Shown in pieces: positions 4,447 through 6,616 of a DNA stretch of 6,616 nt. Made by a program: the position numbers and the translations under genes. Each line of letters opens with the position of its first letter. Within the stretch, counting starts at the first letter, position 1. The notes beneath the pieces are model-generated. The model worked only from the letters and a program-made list of their open reading frames with translations, was not told the DNA's origin and ran no database searches. The stretch comes from Nitrososphaera sp. UBA210 (GTDB lineage Archaea; Thermoproteota; Nitrososphaeria; Nitrososphaerales; Nitrososphaeraceae), in NCBI GenBank assembly GCA_002494895.1, contig DADA01000018.1:1-6616 (forward strand), in the 5' to 3' direction.

Positions 4447-4593
4447 ATGGCAGTAGAAGAAGAAAGAGTTGCAGTCTTGGAAGGCAAAGATGCCAAGGAT
4501 TTCCTAGAGTACGTATCCAGAAACGTAACGGAGGAGGAGAAAGAGTCCTTAAAAAGAGCACGCGAATTCTACAAGCGGCACTGCAAGTTTTAA
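4447..4593 (+). CDS. 48-aa protein coupled to a GNAT gene, candidate antitoxin
   Basis: I do not recognise the family. The sequence predicts one short strand (ERVAVLEG, 6-13) followed by two helices (DAKDFLEYVSRN, 15-26, and EEEKESLKRAREFYKRH, 29-45), with a basic C-terminus. ATG 4447 is chosen because Shine-Dalgarno GGAAGGTG (4432-4439) lies 7 nt before it; the longer frame from 4309 would run through the orphan HicB gene out of frame and adds an unlikely sequence. Its TAA stop overlaps the ATG of the acetyltransferase (TAATG), implying coupled translation in fixed ratio. A small gene just upstream of and overlapping a GNAT gene is the layout of TacAT/AtaRT-type toxin-antitoxin pairs. However, no ribbon-helix-helix (DUF1778) pattern is evident, so an antitoxin role is inference from context. 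Confidence 0.75.
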   Translation: MAVEEERVAVLEGKDAKDFLEYVSRNVTEEEKESLKRAREFYKRHCKF

Positions 4594-5111
4594 TGTTAGA
4601 CCTGAAAAAGCTGGTTTTTGCATCTTTTTCAAAAGATGACAATTTTGCAACATTGGATTTTACTGAAGGTGATGGTTCGGATCCTTTAGGCGTTGACGAT
4701 TTTATCCGAACTCGCGCCACACTTTATCTGTCTAACAATCTCTGCGTCATATACACTGTCAGGTATGCGGGGCAGATAGTGGCCTATTTTACTGCTTCAA
4801 TGTCTGCTATAGAAACAAAACGCTTGGTAGATGAAGATAAGGTACCAAACGTAGGCATCGTGTCGTACCCCGCGCTCCTAATTGGACAGATGGCAGTAGA
4901 TAAAAATCATAGAGGACAGGGAATTGGATACTGGACATGCGAGTTTTGTGTAGGTCTGGCGCAGGAGATGAACAATAAAGTTGGATGTGCCCTTGTTATC
5001 CTGCAGACCAATAAGAACAAGCTTGAGTATTACAAGAAAAAATGCGGTTTCAAACATTCAGAAAAGCAGAGCAAGGAAGGAAAGATATGGATGTACAAGA
5101 GGGTCTTTTGA
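4593..5111 (+). CDS. GNAT-family N-acetyltransferase (172 aa), possible toxin
   Basis: GNAT enzymes transfer an acetyl group from acetyl-CoA to an amine. The acetyl-CoA-binding motif A is clear: a strand IGQMAVDKNHRGQGIG (97-112), with the R-x-x-G-x-G loop (R107, G110, G112), then a helix WTCEFCVGLAQEM. Motif B follows: VILQTNKNKLEYYKKKCGF (135-153), where Tyr147 sits at the place of the catalytic or general-acid tyrosine of the family. The N-terminal half (DPLGVDDFIRTRATLYLSNNLCVIY, then GQIVAYFTASMSAI) resembles GNAT toxins of the TacT/AtaT type, which acetylate aminoacyl-tRNA, including the D-x-F-I-R segment. Length is typical of that group. The gene starts at ATG 4593, overlapping the 48-aa gene's stop, with no Shine-Dalgarno of its own. 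Substrate is unknown; it could also acetylate proteins or small molecules. Confidence 0.85.
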   Translation: MLDLKKLVFASFSKDDNFATLDFTEGDGSDPLGVDDFIRTRATLYLSNNLCVIYTVRYAGQIVAYFTASMSAIETKRLVDEDKVPNVGIVSYPALLIGQMAVDKNHRGQGIGYWTCEFCVGLAQEMNNKVGCALVILQTNKNKLEYYKKKCGFKHSEKQSKEGKIWMYKRVF

Positions 5112-5765
5112 TTCGAGCATACAGAATATTACTTGTGCACTAAGTCGATACTTGGAAGCAGAGCCGTGTACACAAATGGAGCAACAGCATACTATGGAAC
5201 CCTGCAGACGACAACCTCGTTGCTGTCAGGTTATCCCTTGAATATGTAGACATAGAATCAATAATCTTGTGAGAAAGTTTACCTTACCAACTCAATTCTC
5301 ATTGCACATAGAATTACTCCCGGCGTGGCTTCATCTCATCAGGCAACAAAACCGAAAGATAATTAACTGATTACTGTTGCCAGAGCAAGGAAATTCGTCT
5401 GCGCCGCGCCACAGCCCTATAGCCCACAGAAACCATATATCAGTTTACATGGCCATGTGCGGAACCAGAACTTCTGTATTCTTCCAATGCATAGTATTAA
5501 TTAGGATTACAGCGCCACTTTACTGAATGAGAAGAAAATACTCTAGCGGTGGCAAGTGCGAGTGTATCTGCCACAAAAGACCAAATACTGACTATTGTGG
5601 CTATTGTTCCACGTCACACACCGGGGCACCTAACAGAAGATAAGAGCCCACGAGTCAATTATCCACAAAGGAAATTTGGGCAGCCATTGGCCGGGACTCT
5701 GCAAATGAGAGTCCGGGATACAGGTAGGAAAAGCCTTATTGTGGCTGCAACAGTAATTTTCTAGG
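5112..5765. other. About 650 bp without a convincing gene, possible remnants
   Basis: No frame here reads as a normal protein on either strand. Immediately after the GNAT stop, 45 open codons in the same frame include RAVYTNGATAYYGTLQ (ending at TAG 5247). A neighbouring frame then gives DDNLVAVRLSLEYVDIES to about 5275, which may be a decayed coding remnant. Further on lie an inverted repeat GGCAACA/TGTTGCC (5342-5381) and a strong hairpin (5691-5717). A frame from GTG 5549 to 5764 is open but has no start signal or recognisable fold. The stretch looks like relaxed, formerly coding DNA. Confidence 0.4.
5691..5717. repeat. Strong hairpin: 7-bp stem, one mismatch, then 2 bp
   Basis: GGACTCT (5694-5700) pairs perfectly with AGAGTCC (5708-5714) around a 7-nt loop GCAAATG. 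After a G-G mismatch two more C-G pairs follow. It lies about 50 bp before the mini zinc-finger gene. No T-run follows on either strand, so it is not an obvious terminator. Confidence 0.55.
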
Positions 5766-5975
5766 TTGACAGAGGAGGCTACTTCAGATGAGCATCTCGT
5801 AAGATGCAGCTACTGCGGGCGCAACCTGATAGTCAAGGACACCATGAATAACGGCGTTGCATTTCTCAGCCACCTCAAGAATGACCACGACATCTTTTAC
5901 ACCCCACAGAGAATGACGGAAACGAAAACCAGAAAACGGAATTCAGGCAATCAGGCGCTGGCCTCGTCAGACTAG
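5766..5975 (+). CDS. C2H2-type mini zinc-finger protein (69 aa), TTG start
   Basis: Residues 13-42 (RCSYCGRNLIVKDT onwards) carry C14-x2-C17, then an 18-residue spacer and H36-x4-H41 in FLSHLKNDHD. This is the ligand set of a C2H2 zinc finger, with a longer middle than the classical 12 residues. Very small C2H2 proteins are frequent in Nitrososphaera; a nucleic-acid or protein-binding role is likely but unproven. The tail (TETKTRKRNSGNQ) is basic and probably disordered. TTG 5766 is the only start after the in-frame TAA at 5754, and a weak TATA-like CTTATT lies about 28 nt before it. GAGGAGG (5772-5778) falls just inside the coding region, where it cannot serve this start. No terminator is obvious. 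Confidence 0.7.
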   Translation: MTEEATSDEHLVRCSYCGRNLIVKDTMNNGVAFLSHLKNDHDIFYTPQRMTETKTRKRNSGNQALASSD

Positions 5976-6017
5976 TTCTGGTCGCGCTACGAACTTGGCA
6001 CGCGGGTGACCCTACAT

Positions 6018-6025
6018 TCTTATAG
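6018..6025 (+). promoter_or_regulatory. TATA box of the 64-aa zinc-ribbon gene
   Basis: TCTTATAG, with TTATA centred at 6022, is 22 nt before ATG 6044 and 25 nt before the second ATG at 6047. A leaderless mRNA starting at either is likely. Confidence 0.45.
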
Positions 6026-6043
6026 CTAGCACACGGCTAGATA

Positions 6044-6238
6044 ATGATGAACAGGATTTTTTCTGCGATAAGGGAATACGACAGCCAATCTACGAACCCG
6101 AAAGCATGCAAGAGTTGTGGGCAGCCTGCCACTTCGGACGCCCTGTTTGAAGTAGGTAATGATATCATGCTCATAGAGCGATATTGCGGCGAATGCGCGA
6201 AAACGGTCGAAAACAATCGAGGTTCTAACCAGTCTTGA
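6044..6238 (+). CDS. Small zinc-ribbon protein (64 aa), CxxC-x22-CxxC
   Basis: Two CxxC knuckles (C22-x2-C25 in ACKSCGQPA, and C48-x2-C51 in RYCGECA) are separated by 22 residues, a treble-clef or zinc-ribbon fold. The intervening segment (ALFEVGNDIMLIERY) predicts two strands. The N-terminal 20 residues (MMNRIFSAIREYDSQ) form a short amphipathic helix. The cysteine layout matches that of the zinc-ribbon protein at 1590-1829, but the N-termini differ, so any relationship is distant. Two tandem ATGs (6044 and 6047) are both plausible, since the TATA box at 6018-6025 is properly spaced and there is no Shine-Dalgarno. A 9-bp hairpin begins seven bases after the TGA. Function unknown; binding of nucleic acid or a protein partner is the usual role of such proteins. 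Confidence 0.75.
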   Translation: MMNRIFSAIREYDSQSTNPKACKSCGQPATSDALFEVGNDIMLIERYCGECAKTVENNRGSNQS

Positions 6239-6423
6239 GTTCCAGGTTTGCGCCTATACCGCGAACCTCGGGAGGACCTCCGAAAAATGGCCAGGAACGC
6301 ACCGTAAGTGACCGTGATGGCGCTCCGCATCTTGAATATTTCATGAATGGAAGCTGGCGTCATGACAGCGTAAGATGCAAGCTGCGCGCAAATAGGGACT
6401 GCAACAGGTAGCAGTATTATCAT
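6239..6423 (-). other. Doubtful hydrophobic reading frame, possible membrane-protein fragment
   Basis: From ATG 6423 the minus strand encodes MIILLPVAVPICAQLASY, then VMTPASIHEIFKMRSAITVTYGAFLAIFRR, with two hydrophobic stretches (about 1-20 and 34-47) ending in an Arg/Ser-rich segment that reads as normal membrane-protein sequence. Beyond about residue 60 the frame runs antisense through the 64-aa zinc-ribbon gene to a stop at 6037, and there it reads as shadow sequence. Either a truncated gene end remains here, or the frame is a chance opening. No Shine-Dalgarno is seen; an ATTATTAAG box (6454-6462) is possible. Confidence 0.25.
6245..6283 (+). repeat. Two adjacent hairpins after the 64-aa zinc-ribbon gene
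   Basis: AGGTTTGCG (6245-6253) pairs with CGCGAACCT (6261-6269), nine pairs with one T-G wobble and a 7-nt loop. Directly next to it, GGAGG and CCTCC (6272-6282) form a second tight hairpin. It begins 7 nt after the stop codon, so it may protect or end this mRNA. There is no T-tract; AAAAA follows instead. Confidence 0.5.
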
Positions 6424-6453
6424 TCTTGGCCACTGTATACGAGGTACACAAAT

Positions 6454-6462
6454 CTTAATAAT
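6454..6462 (+). promoter_or_regulatory. Putative TATA box of the gene leaving the right edge
   Basis: CTTAATAAT centred at 6458 predicts a start of transcription near 6484, two bases before ATG 6486, again a leaderless arrangement. Confidence 0.4.
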
Positions 6463-6485
6463 GGAGTATGCGTATGGACTAATGT

Positions 6486-6616
6486 ATGTTCGACGTAGGA
6501 ACTTGCATAATCAAATTTGAAGATCCGGCTGAGAAAGCGAAAGCTTTCTTTGAATTAGTACATTCAAGAGCTAACTTCAATGGTATTGGCAAGGATACAC
6601 TCGTCATCAAGAAAAC
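6486..6616 (+). CDS. N-terminal 43 codons of a small soluble protein (cut by right edge)
   Basis: The visible part predicts a strand (GTCIIKF, 5-11), a helix (PAEKAKAFFELVHSRANF, 14-31), and a second strand after IGKDTLVI (34-41), a compact alpha/beta start. It has no signal peptide or membrane segment. The sequence reads like a conserved small thaumarchaeal protein, but I cannot assign a function. ATG 6486 is chosen because a TATA-like CTTAATAAT lies 28 nt upstream; the ATG at 6482 is in another frame and stops after 12 codons. The C-terminus is outside the window. Confidence 0.7.
   Translation, partial: MFDVGTCIIKFEDPAEKAKAFFELVHSRANFNGIGKDTLVIKK

Noticed and set aside
4400..4720. Minus-strand frame of 106 codons opposite the GNAT operon
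   Set aside because: Antisense to two coupled genes with a clear GNAT motif; low-complexity leucine/proline sequence.
5549..5764. Open frame of 71 codons from GTG 5549
   Set aside because: No start signals, no recognisable fold, and it spans a strong hairpin; likely chance or decayed sequence.
5771..5802. GAGGAGG followed by ATG 5788 as the real start of the zinc-finger gene
   Set aside because: That ATG is in another frame and reaches a stop after four codons.
1..6616. CRISPR array, tRNA, rRNA or complete insertion sequence
   Set aside because: No regularly spaced repeats, no cloverleaf with TTCRANN arm, and no intact transposase or terminal inverted repeats were seen on reading both strands.

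Overview
The window looks like chromosome of an ammonia-oxidising thaumarchaeon of the Nitrososphaera type. This is inferred from a Gly/Arg-tailed stand-alone TRAM-domain protein, many very small zinc-binding proteins, archaeal TATA boxes about 22-28 nt upstream of start codons with little or no leader, occasional strong Shine-Dalgarno sites, and moderate GC content. No rRNA, tRNA, CRISPR array or complete insertion sequence was seen.

Left third (1-1830), transcribed leftwards: the N-terminus of a secreted Ig-like-domain protein runs off the left edge. Before it lie a hairpin/T-tract terminator and a perfect 16-bp palindrome. Next comes a two-gene translationally coupled operon: an uncharacterised 107-aa soluble protein and a 165-aa protein with two membrane helices. 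A 79-aa zinc-ribbon protein follows. It is divergent, across 55 bp, from a 74-aa highly charged helical protein.

Middle (2110-3610): a TRAM RNA-binding protein gene with a textbook promoter and terminator; then a HicA toxin and HicB antitoxin pair in which each gene has its own TATA box; then, convergently, a winged-helix regulator whose promoter carries a 9-bp direct repeat.

Right-centre (3632-5111): a decayed gene, broken by a stop codon and two frameshifts; an orphan HicB-like protein without a HicA; and a 48-aa protein overlapping a 172-aa GNAT acetyltransferase as TAATG. The last pair has the layout of a GNAT-type toxin-antitoxin module (TacAT/AtaRT style) but with an antitoxin I do not recognise, and it is the best candidate here for something undescribed.

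Right end (5112-6616): about 650 bp without a convincing gene (a possible coding remnant and two inverted repeats); a C2H2-type mini zinc finger starting with TTG; a second zinc-ribbon protein with the same cysteine layout as the one at 1590-1829; a doubtful antisense hydrophobic ORF; and the first 43 codons of a small protein leaving the right edge.

Taken together this is an accessory region. It holds one certain and one likely toxin-antitoxin pair, an orphan antitoxin, small DNA- or RNA-binding proteins and decaying genes, with only the TRAM gene looking like core housekeeping.
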